61,480 bases of DNA from Virgibacillus_O xinjiangensis (GCF_042643145.1 NZ_JBHRSA010000044.1:1-61480); one strand, 5' to 3'. Shown: positions 6,980 to 16,000, counted from the first letter of the stretch. Translations and numbers: made by a program. Notes: generated from the sequence alone by a model not told the origin.

Positions 6980-7831
6980 ATGTCAAAGCTTAGAAACTTT
7001 ACAAAAGAACTGATGGCCAAATTCAAAGAGGACAACGTTCCTTTATTGGCTGCTTCTCAGGCGTACTATTATCTTTTATCCATATTCCCCTTATTAATCG
7101 TCGGCTTCACTATTTTGCCTTACCTTAATATCCAACCACAGCAAGCGGTCGATTTCATCGGTAACATATTGCCCGCTGAAATAGCATCCGTATTGCAGGA
7201 GAATGTCGTGAATTTAATTGATACACCCCGTGGTGGACTGCTCACTGTCGGTATCATCGGGGCCTTATGGTCGGCATCCAATGCAGTGAACGCATTTATT
7301 AAAGCTTCCAATGAAGCATATGAAGTGGAAGAAACCCGTAACTTCATTGTCGTCAGGCTGATCGCCCTGGGGTTGACCCTTGGCATGATCATTTCCATCG
7401 CAGTGGCTTTTCTCCTGCCCATATTCGGGAATGTTATTATTAACTTTATAGAATCCAGCATCGGTCTTCCGCCAGGAACCAGTCTTATGCTGCAGGTACT
7501 GCGCTGGGCTATCAGCATTGTCATTCTGACGGCAATACTTTTAGTACTTTATCATGTTGCACCAAACAAGAAACTGCCATTCAAACACATCTTGCCGGGT
7601 GCATTGACATCAAGTGTACTGTGGCAATTGACATCTCTTGGTTTCTCATTCTATGTAAGCAATTTTGGGAATTACTCAGCAACATACGGCAGTCTTGGCG
7701 GGATCATCATCCTTATGATTTGGTTTTTCCTGACAGGCTTGATTCTGATGACAGGTGCCGTAATCAATGTTCTATACCACAAGAAACAGATTGTCTGGGA
7801 CACGGAAAAACAGCAAGCATCTAATATATAA
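6980..7831 (+). CDS. YihY/BrkB family membrane protein
   Basis: A 283-residue protein with about six membrane helices. The opening typical of the family is present (DNVPLLAASQAYYYLLSIFPLL, read in two parts), as are PNKKLPFKHILPG and YGSLGGIIILMIWFFLTG. The family is sometimes annotated ribonuclease BN, but that assignment is an old error and the real function is unknown; transport or envelope roles are proposed. Start ATG with GGAGG seven nucleotides upstream. It diverges from the DUF948 operon and may share its control. Confidence 0.9.
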   Translation: MSKLRNFTKELMAKFKEDNVPLLAASQAYYYLLSIFPLLIVGFTILPYLNIQPQQAVDFIGNILPAEIASVLQENVVNLIDTPRGGLLTVGIIGALWSASNAVNAFIKASNEAYEVEETRNFIVVRLIALGLTLGMIISIAVAFLLPIFGNVIINFIESSIGLPPGTSLMLQVLRWAISIVILTAILLVLYHVAPNKKLPFKHILPGALTSSVLWQLTSLGFSFYVSNFGNYSATYGSLGGIIILMIWFFLTGLILMTGAVINVLYHKKQIVWDTEKQQASNI

Positions 7832-7834
7832 AGC

Positions 7835-7860
7835 GAAGGGGATGCGTTGGCATCCCCTTC
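7835..7860. terminator. hairpin between YihY gene and HlyD-adaptor gene
   Basis: A perfect 11-bp inverted repeat (GAAGGGGATGC and GCATCCCCTTC) with a 4-nt loop lies between two converging stop codons. The T run is weak, but the place and stem strength support a shared terminator. Confidence 0.7.
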
Positions 7861-7864
7861 ATAC

Positions 7865-9103
7865 TTATCTTGCCACTATGCCGTTTACTACGTTCTTTTT
7901 CCATTCTTCGTCTGCAAATAGATTCTTCCAGGGCACTTCCTGTAGCTGCAGCGGAGTAATGAAGACGGCGCCTTGACGGAATTGGCCGGTCGGTGACTCT
8001 GCAGCCCAATCACCCACTCCGATACCGCTCTTTATTTCATAGATGAAATCTTCATAAATTCCCGTCTCGACCTCTTGCTTCTGTAATGTTCCTTCCCCAG
8101 TCATTTTCCATACCGCTCCGTTATATACTGCACCTTCGTACAGAGCAGTGGCCCCTGTAGACTCTTCTAGAGTGATAGCCAAATTGGTATGATAACCAGG
8201 CAGTAATCCTTCCTCCTCCGTATATTCACTTAAGGAAACTTGGAAAGGATAAATACTGTCACCATCAACGTGCGCGGATTTTGGTGAATCACTCACTTGG
8301 GTAATTTCTCCTTCAATCACTGTGTCTGTTGTTTTCACCTGGACTTCTACCGGCATCCCAGCTTCAATTTTATTCCGTTCTTCCTCTGAAAGTTCTCCCT
8401 CTGCTTGAAGCTGAATATTTTCAATCACCACCACAGGATCCGTTAAAGTTTCAGAAATCGACGTTACCCGTCCCTCATAAGGACTCTCCACCACTACAGA
8501 ATTACCAGTCTCTTGCAATTCGTCCAATGAGGCTTCCACACTGTCTAATTCTGCATTCTTCTGGGAGAGTTCCTTTTCCTTTTCAATTAGGTACTCCTCC
8601 TTCATAAGTTCGGCTTCCGCAGGTTCTACCGGTTGTGTTGGTGACTCGGTGAAAGTAGTTTCTGATTCAAAGGGTGGTGGGGAAGCAGCTTCCGATTGAC
8701 TGCTTGATACCTGGTACTGTTCCATTTGGATAATTGCCTCTTCAATGGCTGTGATTTCCCCACGAAGGGTTTCTGCTTTGCGTGACAACTCGGTCTCTAC
8801 TTCTGTATAGTTCTCTGCTTCATAAGCGAAAAGCGGTTCTCCTTGTTGCACCAATGTGCCTTCTTCCACTAGGAACTCCTGGAAAGAACCAAGACTCTCA
8901 TCGTAATAGACCATCCATTCTTCAGCAGGTTGGAGCACGCCGGGTTTATGTAATAAGGTAGTCATGTTCTTTTCCATTGCCTTGGACCATTCACTAATAT
9001 ATGCCTTCTGCTCCACCTTGCCTTCTTCATCCATAGCCACCATCAGGATATTAACACCTGCAAACAATCCAGCAACCAGAAGCAAGATCCATTTCTTGAT
9101 CAT
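7865..9103 (-). CDS. HlyD/YknX-like efflux adaptor protein
   Basis: A 412-residue membrane-fusion-type protein. There is an N-terminal signal anchor (about 4-22) and a lipoyl-like half (LVEEGTLVQQGEPLF, about 75-95). A coiled coil at about 105-215 is split by a Pro/Ser/Thr/Glu-rich insert, followed by the second lipoyl half (VVVESPYEGRVTSI) and beta-barrel segments. Such adaptors link an ABC or other exporter to the envelope. No ATPase or permease gene is nearby. The gene overlaps the Yip1-like gene by 4 nt, so the two form one operon. The pair resembles YknX and YknW of the B. subtilis YknWXYZ SdpC-toxin-resistance system, by family type only. Confidence 0.8.
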   Translation of the reverse strand: MIKKWILLLVAGLFAGVNILMVAMDEEGKVEQKAYISEWSKAMEKNMTTLLHKPGVLQPAEEWMVYYDESLGSFQEFLVEEGTLVQQGEPLFAYEAENYTEVETELSRKAETLRGEITAIEEAIIQMEQYQVSSSQSEAASPPPFESETTFTESPTQPVEPAEAELMKEEYLIEKEKELSQKNAELDSVEASLDELQETGNSVVVESPYEGRVTSISETLTDPVVVIENIQLQAEGELSEEERNKIEAGMPVEVQVKTTDTVIEGEITQVSDSPKSAHVDGDSIYPFQVSLSEYTEEEGLLPGYHTNLAITLEESTGATALYEGAVYNGAVWKMTGEGTLQKQEVETGIYEDFIYEIKSGIGVGDWAAESPTGQFRQGAVFITPLQLQEVPWKNLFADEEWKKNVVNGIVAR

Positions 9104-9774
9104 TCAAACCACCCGCTTATAATTGATATGTCGGAATAAGAAAGCAATGCTGCCAGACACCAGTACAGAATATGTAGAATAACCACTATTGCCCACAGCC
9201 ACCTTTTGCTGACGGAAGACAACCTGTTCAAGTATTTAACTTGGAACCAGATTATCCATAGTTGAAAAAGAGAAACTGCCCCACAGAAATAGATGACCCA
9301 TGACTGACCCGTAAAGTAAGAAGCCAGGATACCAAAAGAAAACGGAGACACATACCAATCCAGACCGCTCAAAAGCATAATGGGAATCCAAGTCAAACGC
9401 TCTGCCAGCATCACTAGAAGAACCATTTGCTGCATAATTAACAGCTTTCTATAAGGCAGCTTTGTCAACAAATGAAACAGCAGGGATGGAATGAATAATA
9501 CCAGTACTGAAAACAGGAGCGCATAGGCAAGACGCCCGATAACAAATCCTGCTTTCGCCATCTCATATTCAACAACTGACATGGATGTTGCGTCCCTGGA
9601 GAGCAGCTCGCTACCCATGCCGAGATAAGCCATCCAACCATAAACCAAGATACTGCCTAAAAACAGGAGGATCGTTATGAACCATAGATTATGTATTCTC
9701 TCTGCTTTCCGGATTCGAAAGAGGTGATCTTCCATGAAAAAAAAGATTTTAAATAAGTTCACATGATAAGACAT
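9100..9774 (-). CDS. Yip1-like polytopic membrane protein (YknW-like)
   Basis: A 224-residue protein with about five membrane helices, starting after a short basic stretch (FRIRKAERIHNLW). That stretch recalls the N-terminus of Yip1-domain proteins. Its downstream neighbour encodes a HlyD-type adaptor, the same pairing as yknW-yknX. The start is uncertain: the ATG at 9774 has only a weak AGGG upstream, and the ATG at 9735 (MEDHLF), which would fit the family better, has no visible ribosome binding site. The function is unknown; YknW assists assembly of its transporter. Confidence 0.65.
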   Translation of the reverse strand: MSYHVNLFKIFFFMEDHLFRIRKAERIHNLWFITILLFLGSILVYGWMAYLGMGSELLSRDATSMSVVEYEMAKAGFVIGRLAYALLFSVLVLFIPSLLFHLLTKLPYRKLLIMQQMVLLVMLAERLTWIPIMLLSGLDWYVSPFSFGILASYFTGQSWVIYFCGAVSLFQLWIIWFQVKYLNRLSSVSKRWLWAIVVILHILYWCLAALLSYSDISIISGWFE

Positions 9775-9935
9775 TCAGCTACATTCCCTTTTCCCTTTAC
9801 TATAATTTTGATACTAGTCTAATTTTAACGTACAGTTCGATAAAATTCTAACATCTTCTCCAACTTTTAATGATTACTGTCATTTCATTCCCCCTTTCTA
9901 CAAAAACAAAACTACCAAATGAGGGCATTTCCAAT

Positions 9936-9970
9936 AAAAAAAGACTCTCTTCCCAGGAGAAGAGAGTCTT
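9936..9970 (-). terminator. terminator of rplM-rpsI
   Basis: A strong stem (AAGACTCTCTTC and GAAGAGAGTCTT) is followed on the minus strand by a T run, 11 nt after the rpsI stop. Confidence 0.92.
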
Positions 9971-9981
9971 TAAAGAAATTA

Positions 9982-10374
9982 TTAACGTTTTGAGAACTGT
10001 GGTGCACGACGTGCTTTCTTGAGACCGTATTTTTTACGCTCTTTCATACGTGCATCACGAGTTAGGTATCCTTCTGTTTTCAGGGAACCGCGGTATTCCG
10101 GATCTGCTTCCAGAAGAGCGCGAGCGATTCCGTGGCGGATAGCACCAGCTTGGCCAGTAAATCCTCCACCATGAACGTTGACAATGATGTCGTAAGTTCC
10201 TTCGGTTTCTGTTGCAGCCAATGGCTGATTCAGAATAAGAAGTTGAGTTTCATATGGAAAGTAATCTTTTGCCTGGCGGCCATTGATTGTGACATTTCCA
10301 GTTCCAGGTACTAAACGTACACGTGCAGTTGATTTTTTACGGCGTCCTGTGCCATAGTATTGTACTTGAGCCAA
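9982..10374 (-). CDS. rpsI: 30S ribosomal protein S9
   Basis: 130 residues, full length for S9. It opens with QYYGTGRRKKSTARVRL and ends in the basic tail RRAPQFSKR, whose last Arg contacts P-site tRNA in known ribosomes. It follows rplM with a 19-nt gap, the usual L13-S9 operon, and is closed by a strong terminator. Confidence 0.98.
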   Translation of the reverse strand: MAQVQYYGTGRRKKSTARVRLVPGTGNVTINGRQAKDYFPYETQLLILNQPLAATETEGTYDIIVNVHGGGFTGQAGAIRHGIARALLEADPEYRGSLKTEGYLTRDARMKERKKYGLKKARRAPQFSKR

Positions 10375-10393
10375 TTGATTTACCTCCTTTTAA

Positions 10394-10831
10394 TTACCCA
10401 CGAAGCTCATAGACTTCTGGTTTTTGTGCTTGATGATTGTGTTCGGAACCTCTGAAAACATGCAGCTTTTTGCCCATTTTACGGCCGAGTGGGCCTTTTG
10501 GAAGCATTCCTTTAATAGCAAGTTCCAGCATCTGTTCCGGGTATTTTGTACGCATTTCATTAGCATTGCGTTCTTTCAGACCACCAGGATGGTTGGTGTG
10601 ACGGTAATACATTTTATCTGTAAGCTTCTTGCCTGTCAGTTCAATCTTCTCTGCATTGATGATGATGACATGATCACCAGTGTCTGCATGTGGTGTGTAG
10701 GTTGGTTTATGTTTACCGCGAAGTACTGAAGCAACTTCGCTTGCCAGACGGCCCAAACGCTTGCCTTCCGCATCCACAACAAACCATTTGCGTTCAATAT
10801 TGTTTTCATTCGCCATGAAAGTTGTGCGCAT
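10394..10831 (-). CDS. rplM: 50S ribosomal protein L13
   Basis: 145 residues, the Bacillus length, beginning MRTTFMANENNIERKW. Family blocks DTGDHVIIINAEKIELTGKK and YYRHTNHPGGL are present. L13 is an early 23S rRNA assembly protein. The ATG is preceded by GGAGGG. An L13 leader region and a sigma-A promoter lie upstream, implying autogenous control of rplM-rpsI. Confidence 0.98.
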   Translation of the reverse strand: MRTTFMANENNIERKWFVVDAEGKRLGRLASEVASVLRGKHKPTYTPHADTGDHVIIINAEKIELTGKKLTDKMYYRHTNHPGGLKERNANEMRTKYPEQMLELAIKGMLPKGPLGRKMGKKLHVFRGSEHNHQAQKPEVYELRG

Positions 10832-10964
10832 GAGTTATCCCTCCATATATCATATAGTTCGTTTCAAATTTTTATATTCTCAACATAATTAGTTTCCGGG
10901 GCTAATCATGGTTTAGAAATAAAATGCCATAAATCATCATATCCCACATGGAGCCGTATGTCAA
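10832..10964 (-). promoter_or_regulatory. rplM promoter and L13 leader
   Basis: On the minus strand TTGACA (10959-10964), 17 nt, TATGAT (10936-10941), with the -35 overlapping the truA stop codon. The roughly 100-nt leader contains ATTAGCCCCGGAAACTAATT, a short hairpin that I recognise from L13 leaders of Firmicutes. These are thought to bind L13 for feedback. Confidence 0.75.
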
Positions 10965-11734
10965 GGTTTAGAGGGGATTTCCTCATCGTTTTCTTCATAA
11001 ATCACCTTCCATAAATACAGCCCTTGAGGAGGTGCAGTCTCCCCTGCATACTTGCGGTCCTTTTTTCCAATGATAGATTGAATATCTTCAGGTTTCTTCC
11101 TGCCCTGGCCAATATCCAGCAGAGTTCCTATTATAATTCGTACCATATTGTAAAGGAACCCGTTTCCTCTAAAAATAAATTCAATCTGGCCGTCCCTCTC
11201 TGAGCAAGAAGCATGATAAATGGTCCTGATTTTGCTCCCTTTTGTGGTTGCCTTCGCTGACGTAAAGGAAGTGAAATCATGCGTGCCTTCCAAATGCCTG
11301 CATGCCTCCTGCATACTCTCCAGATTCAGCTGGTAAGCGAAATGGAAGACATAATTTCTCCAGAACACATTTGGTTCCACCGTGTTACTGACATAATAAC
11401 GGTATTCCTTCCTTTTGACATCAAAGCGGGAATGGAAGGAAGAAGCCACTTCTTCACTGGATGTTATATATATATCTCCCGGAAGGAGGCTGTTTATTGC
11501 TTTCTTCCATTTCTCTTCAGGAATCTGGTATGAGGTCTCGAAGTGGAATACCTGCCTGATCGCATGTACTCCTGCATCCGTTCTGCCTGACGCATGTACT
11601 CCTGTATGGGATCCTTTGTGTATTTTTGCCAATGCCTTTTCCAATTCACCTTGTACTGTTCGTTGGCCCGGCTGAATCTGATAACCGGAAAAACGGGAGC
11701 CATCATAGGTGACAATACACTTGATTTTTCTCAT
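10961..11734 (-). CDS. truA: tRNA pseudouridine(38-40) synthase TruA
   Basis: 257 residues. The catalytic motif GRTDAGVHA (Asp near residue 53) is present, with downstream SFTSAKATTKGS and FRGNGFLYNMVRIIIGTLLDIG blocks. The enzyme converts U38-U40 of the tRNA anticodon arm to pseudouridine. It sits between ecfT and rplM as in Bacillus, probably cotranscribed with the ecf genes. Confidence 0.97.
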   Translation of the reverse strand: MRKIKCIVTYDGSRFSGYQIQPGQRTVQGELEKALAKIHKGSHTGVHASGRTDAGVHAIRQVFHFETSYQIPEEKWKKAINSLLPGDIYITSSEEVASSFHSRFDVKRKEYRYYVSNTVEPNVFWRNYVFHFAYQLNLESMQEACRHLEGTHDFTSFTSAKATTKGSKIRTIYHASCSERDGQIEFIFRGNGFLYNMVRIIIGTLLDIGQGRKKPEDIQSIIGKKDRKYAGETAPPQGLYLWKVIYEENDEEIPSKP

Positions 11735-11761
11735 GTTAAAAGCCCTCTCTCAGTAGATACA

Positions 11762-11787
11762 CCTCCTGCCTGCAGAAGGGCAGGAGG
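11762..11787 (-). other. hairpin between ecfT and truA
   Basis: A 9-bp inverted repeat (CCTCCTGCC and GGCAGGAGG) lies in the 67-nt gap. There is no T run, so it is more likely an RNA stability or partial-attenuation element than a full terminator. Confidence 0.45.
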
Positions 11788-11801
11788 ATTGGTGTGCTTC
11801 T

Positions 11802-12605
11802 TTAGGAATAACTTCTGGTCAGGAACAAGCCTATAAGAGCAATGATAAATAGTATGATGACCCATATATCCCTGGACTCAATTTTCAGCTCACGAAGCTT
11901 TGTACGCCCTTCTCCACCCTGGTAGCCTCTGGCTTCCATGGCCATCGCCAACTCTTCCGCACGCTTGAATGCACTGACAAACAATGGTACAAGAAGCGGA
12001 ACCACAGCTTTTGCTCGCTCTTTAATGGACCCCGTACGAAAGTCAACTCCCCTGGAAGCTTGCGCTTTCGATATCTTTTCCGTCTCCTGCATCAATGTAG
12101 GGATAAAACGAAGAGAGATGGACATCATCAATGCGAGCTCATGTACTGGAAAGTTCACTTTCTTCAAAGGCCCAAGCAATTCTTCCACTGCATCTGTAAT
12201 TTCTATCGGTGTAGTGGTCAGCGTCAATAGGGAAGTAACCAGAATAAGCAGGAAAAAGCGCATAGATATGGCAAACCCCTGTATGGCACCTCCTGTATAG
12301 AATTCGAAAAACCAGAGGTCAAAAAACACTTCTCCCTCTCTTGTGACGAATAAATGCAAAATAAAAGTGAAGATAATCAGGAACCAGACCGGGGTCAAAC
12401 CTTTCAAAATAAAGCGGATCGGGACCTTAGATGCAAGCATGCTGATGAGAGCAAACCCGGTAATTATTGCATAACTCCAAACAGTATTGGCAAAAAACAC
12501 AATAATTACATAAAAGAAGATCAAAACCATTTTATTGCGAGGGTCGAGCCGATGAACAATAGAATTACCTGGCACATACTGACCTATGATTAATGAGTTG
12601 TTCAT
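11802..12605 (-). CDS. ecfT: ECF transporter transmembrane subunit EcfT
   Basis: 267 residues with about five to six membrane helices. The cytoplasmic signature helices that grip the ATPases are visible: SQASRGVDF-type motif as KAQASRGVDFRTG near residue 170, and EELAMAMEARGYQGG near 220. EcfT forms the energizing module with EcfA1 and EcfA2 and powers many substrate-specific S components for vitamins or metals. Substrates cannot be inferred here because no S component is in the window. Its start overlaps ecfA2 by 4 nt. Confidence 0.96.
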   Translation of the reverse strand: MNNSLIIGQYVPGNSIVHRLDPRNKMVLIFFYVIIVFFANTVWSYAIITGFALISMLASKVPIRFILKGLTPVWFLIIFTFILHLFVTREGEVFFDLWFFEFYTGGAIQGFAISMRFFLLILVTSLLTLTTTPIEITDAVEELLGPLKKVNFPVHELALMMSISLRFIPTLMQETEKISKAQASRGVDFRTGSIKERAKAVVPLLVPLFVSAFKRAEELAMAMEARGYQGGEGRTKLRELKIESRDIWVIILFIIALIGLFLTRSYS

Positions 12606-13471
12606 ATCTGTCCCCCTTTTTGGAGAACATCCTTGATGCTTGCAGCCAATTCTTTTATAGATTGTCTATGAAAAGGGATGCTTACCCCCATTTTCTTTTG
12701 GAACTCATCCATGAACTGAACAATTTCAGGAATGTCCAGCTGAACAGCATGCAGCTCCTCTTTTCGCACAAAGACGTCTTCCGGTTTGCCCTCCATGTAT
12801 TTGGAACCTTTGTTCAAGATGATTACATGATCTGCATACTCTAGAGCATCTTCCATGCTATGGGTGACTAGAACCGTGGTAAGCTGTTGTTCTTTATGCT
12901 GCTGATAGAACATTTCCATGATATCTTTCTGGCCGCGGGGGTCTAGGCCTGCAGTCGGCTCATCCAAAACCAGAACTTCTGGTTTCATAGCCAGTACACC
13001 GGCAATGGCTACTCTCCTCATCTGCCCTCCACTCAAGTCGAATGGTGAACGTTCCAGAATTTCTTCCGGTAAGCCGACCGCTGGAAGGATATCGCGCATA
13101 CGATGCACAACTTCAGACTCTCCGACGCCAAAATTCTGCGGGCCAAAGGCAATATCTTTCCTTACTGTTTCTTCAAACAGCTGATGTTCCGGATATTGGA
13201 AGACAACGCCCACACGGCTGCGCAATTCCATCATGTTCTGTGGCTTCTCTTCCTTTGTGAGGTGGAAATCTCCTATAGAGACTGTACCTTCAGTTGGTCT
13301 AATTAATCCGTTCAGATGTTGTAAGAGCGTGGATTTACCAGAGCCAGTATGGCCTATAACTGCCACAAATGACCCAGATGGGATATAGAAGGACAGATTG
13401 TCGATTGCTCTATATTCGAATGGCGTGTTCTGCTGATAAATATAGCTTACGTTTTTGAATGCAATGTCCAT
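12602..13471 (-). CDS. ecfA2: ECF transporter ATPase EcfA2
   Basis: 289 residues. Walker A GHTGSGKST, Q-loop VFQYPEHQLF, signature LSGGQMRR, and Walker B VLVLDEPTAGL are intact, so this is an active ABC ATPase. It pairs with EcfA1 beneath EcfT. The start lies 25 nt inside the end of ecfA1, indicating coupled translation. Confidence 0.96.
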   Translation of the reverse strand: MDIAFKNVSYIYQQNTPFEYRAIDNLSFYIPSGSFVAVIGHTGSGKSTLLQHLNGLIRPTEGTVSIGDFHLTKEEKPQNMMELRSRVGVVFQYPEHQLFEETVRKDIAFGPQNFGVGESEVVHRMRDILPAVGLPEEILERSPFDLSGGQMRRVAIAGVLAMKPEVLVLDEPTAGLDPRGQKDIMEMFYQQHKEQQLTTVLVTHSMEDALEYADHVIILNKGSKYMEGKPEDVFVRKEELHAVQLDIPEIVQFMDEFQKKMGVSIPFHRQSIKELAASIKDVLQKGGQI

Positions 13472-14289
13472 ATATCCTCCAACAATTCTTCGTGGTTTAG
13501 TGGTCCTGTACGGGAAATCGGCACACCTGCAAGCTGAAGTTCATCGGCAAGAAGAGCAGCAAAAGGGGCATCCAATCCGATCTTTTGGAGATCATTCTTT
13601 TTTTCAAAAATTTCACGAGGGGTAGCCTCCTGCCATACTTCCCCTCCATTCATGACAATCACACGGTCTGCCTGGACAATTTCCTGGAGATCATGGGTAA
13701 TAGTTATGAGAGATAAATCGTTTCTTTCTCTAACTTCAGAAACGGTATCCATAATCTCTGCCCTTCCGTGAGGATCAAGCATTGCCGTTGCTTCATCCAA
13801 CACCATGACTCTGGGGGAAATAGCCAAGACTCCAGCTATAGCAACCCGCTGTTTCTGACCGCCCGAAAGGCGGTGCGGCTCGGTCAGGCGGTAATCCTGC
13901 ATCCCCACAGCACGCAAGTTCCTATCGATTTCCTCCAACATCTTGTCTCTCGTAAACCCTCTATTCTCCATGCCAAAAGCCACATCATCCTGAACCGTTG
14001 TCCCGACGAATTGGTTATCAGGATTCTGAAAAACCATCCCGACATCCCGGCGGATTTCCCAGACTGTCTCCTGATTCACTTCTTTCCCATTAATGAGAAT
14101 CTGACCCTCCTGAGGAAAAAGAAGACCATTGATCAACTTGGCAATCGTCGACTTCCCCGAGCCATTATGGCCGATAATAGCTGCCCATTCATTCATATGA
14201 ATATCGAACGAACAATTATTTAAAACCCATGGTTGCTCATCACGGTAGCGAAAAGATACATTCCGAAACTCAATCAGTTTTTCACTCAT
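13447..14289 (-). CDS. ecfA1: ECF transporter ATPase EcfA1
   Basis: 280 residues from the ATG at 14289, which is preceded by GGAGGA; a longer upstream reading frame lacks family similarity. Walker A GHNGSGKST, Q-loop VFQNPDNQFV, signature LSGGQKQR and Walker B VMVLDEATAML are present. It is the first gene of ecfA1-ecfA2-ecfT, about 200 nt after the rplQ terminator, so it probably has its own promoter, which I could not place with confidence. Confidence 0.95.
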   Translation of the reverse strand: MSEKLIEFRNVSFRYRDEQPWVLNNCSFDIHMNEWAAIIGHNGSGKSTIAKLINGLLFPQEGQILINGKEVNQETVWEIRRDVGMVFQNPDNQFVGTTVQDDVAFGMENRGFTRDKMLEEIDRNLRAVGMQDYRLTEPHRLSGGQKQRVAIAGVLAISPRVMVLDEATAMLDPHGRAEIMDTVSEVRERNDLSLITITHDLQEIVQADRVIVMNGGEVWQEATPREIFEKKNDLQKIGLDAPFAALLADELQLAGVPISRTGPLNHEELLEDIWTLHSKT

Positions 14290-14423
14290 CTCTCTTCCTC
14301 CTCCTGCCCTCAACTCGCCCCATTTATGATATGTAAGAATATAGCACCTTCTCTTATTACATACCTGTCTAGAAGAGTAAAAGAAACGCAAAGGTTCACC
14401 TTTCACCTTTTAACTCTGTCTAC

Positions 14424-14471
14424 AAAAAAAGGGCTTGGATTCACCTCATGAAGAGATTCAGTCCTGCCCTT
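14424..14471 (-). terminator. terminator of the alpha operon after rplQ
   Basis: On the minus strand a long imperfect stem (AAGGGC ... GCCCTT with inner GGA/TCC pairing) ends in seven T residues, 16 nt past the rplQ stop. It closes the S10-spc-alpha cluster. Confidence 0.88.
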
Positions 14472-14487
14472 GACGCATATTGTCAGA

Positions 14488-14841
14488 TTAAACTAGTTCA
14501 ATAATTGCCATTTTTGCCCCGTCTCCTTGGCGTTCACCAAGTTTAAGAACACGGGTATAACCGCCTTGACGGTCTTCATAGCGTGCAGCCACGTCGTTGA
14601 AAAGCTTCTGGACAACTGTTTCATCTTCGTTAGCTTCCTGGTTATAAAGGAATGCTGCAGCTTGGCGGCGTGCGTGAAGATCACCACGCTTGCCTAGTGT
14701 AATCATTTTATCTACCACGGAGCTCAGTTCTTTCGCTTTTGCCTCAGTTACTTCCAAACGTTCATGAATGATAAGGTCAGAAGCAAGATTGCGAAGAAGA
14801 GCTAAACGATGGTCTGTTGTACGTCCTAATTTTCTAGCCAT
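14488..14841 (-). CDS. rplQ: 50S ribosomal protein L17
   Basis: 117 residues, typical of short bacterial L17, opening MARKLGRTTDHRLALLRNL. It is the last gene of the alpha operon after rpoA and is followed by a strong terminator. L17 lies by the exit tunnel of the large subunit. Confidence 0.98.
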   Translation of the reverse strand: MARKLGRTTDHRLALLRNLASDLIIHERLEVTEAKAKELSSVVDKMITLGKRGDLHARRQAAAFLYNQEANEDETVVQKLFNDVAARYEDRQGGYTRVLKLGERQGDGAKMAIIELV

Positions 14842-14925
14842 GGACTATCCCTCCCTTTCTTGTTGCTCCGGAAATAAAGATTGCATGAAAAAGTAAGTAT
14901 CCTATCAGAATACAAATGAGACTAA

Positions 14926-15870
14926 TTAGTCATCATCCCGCAAGCCCAAGCCAAGGTCATTGAGTTTAACTTTTACTTCTTCCAATGACTTACGGCCAAG
15001 GTTACGCACTTTCATCATATCCTCTTCCGATTTATTTGCAAGCTCTTGAACTGTATTGATGCCAGCACGTTTCAAGCAATTATAAGATCTAACAGACAGA
15101 TCAAGTTCTTCGATGGTCATTTCCATAACCTTCTCTTTTTGATCTTCCTCTTTTTCAACCATAATTTCGGCCTTTTGAGCTTCGTCTGTCAATCCTACAA
15201 ATATATTAAGATGCTCTGTAAAGACTTTAGCTCCCAAAGAGATTGCTTCCTCTGGGCGAATGCTTCCATCCGTCCAAACATCCAGGGTCAACTTATCATA
15301 GTTGGCGACTTGTCCTACACGTGTGTTTTCCACTTGGAATGTTGAGCGTGAGACAGGGGTGAAAATCGAATCAACCGGAATTACGCCAATCGGCTGTTCA
15401 TCCCTTTTGTTCTCTTCCGCCGGACGGTAGCCGCGACCACGTTCTGCAGTTATTTTCATATGCAAGTTGGCTTTTGAATTCAACGTAGCAATATGAAGGT
15501 CAGGATTTAGAACTTCCACATCACTATCATAAGTTAAATCAGCAGCCGTAACTTTTCCTTCCCCCTGTACATCGATCTCCAACGTCTTCTCATCATCAGA
15601 GTAAATCTTCAGGGCCAGTTGTTTCAGGTTCAAAATAACCGTTGTAACATCTTCAACAATACCTTCAATTGTTGAAAACTCATGCAGCGCACCATCAATT
15701 TGAACTGATGTAACAGCAGCACCTGGAAGTGAGGATAATAGGATACGACGCAAGGAGTTTCCTAGAGTGGTACCATATCCACGTTCGAGCGGTTCGACTA
15801 CGAATTTACCAAATGTAGCATCATCGCTGATTTCCACCGTTTCAATTTTTGGTTTCTCAATTTCGATCAT
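14926..15870 (-). CDS. rpoA: RNA polymerase alpha subunit
   Basis: 314 residues, the usual Bacillus length. The N-terminal dimerisation domain contains RGYGTTLGNSLRRILLSSLPG (in two parts). The C-terminal domain that binds UP-element DNA and activators contains SYNCLKRAGINTVQEL and MMKVRNLGRKSLEEVK. Start ATG with GGAGG nearby. It is separated from rpsK by 203 nt containing two hairpins. Confidence 0.99.
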   Translation of the reverse strand: MIEIEKPKIETVEISDDATFGKFVVEPLERGYGTTLGNSLRRILLSSLPGAAVTSVQIDGALHEFSTIEGIVEDVTTVILNLKQLALKIYSDDEKTLEIDVQGEGKVTAADLTYDSDVEVLNPDLHIATLNSKANLHMKITAERGRGYRPAEENKRDEQPIGVIPVDSIFTPVSRSTFQVENTRVGQVANYDKLTLDVWTDGSIRPEEAISLGAKVFTEHLNIFVGLTDEAQKAEIMVEKEEDQKEKVMEMTIEELDLSVRSYNCLKRAGINTVQELANKSEEDMMKVRNLGRKSLEEVKVKLNDLGLGLRDDD

Positions 15871-15903
15871 TCAATAAAACCCTCCTTCAAAACGTCGAAA
15901 CCC

Positions 15904-15925
15904 CGGTTAGACGACTGTCTAACCG
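15904..15925 (-). other. hairpin in the rpsK-rpoA spacer
   Basis: A perfect 9-bp inverted repeat (CGGTTAGAC and GTCTAACCG) with a 4-nt loop lies 34 nt before the rpoA start. On the minus strand it is not followed by a T run. It could be a translational or RNA-stability element. Confidence 0.5.
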
Positions 15926-16000
15926 AAATTCCTCAAATAGGCAGTTGGCGTTTCTGCTCTACCTGCATTTCTTTTGCACTTTGTTGTCCGGATGCTAGTT

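Noticed and set aside
9860..9900. 11-codon frame after AGGGGGAATGAA upstream of the Yip1-like gene
   Set aside because: Too short to support without ribosome profiling. No attenuator hairpin follows that would suggest a leader peptide.
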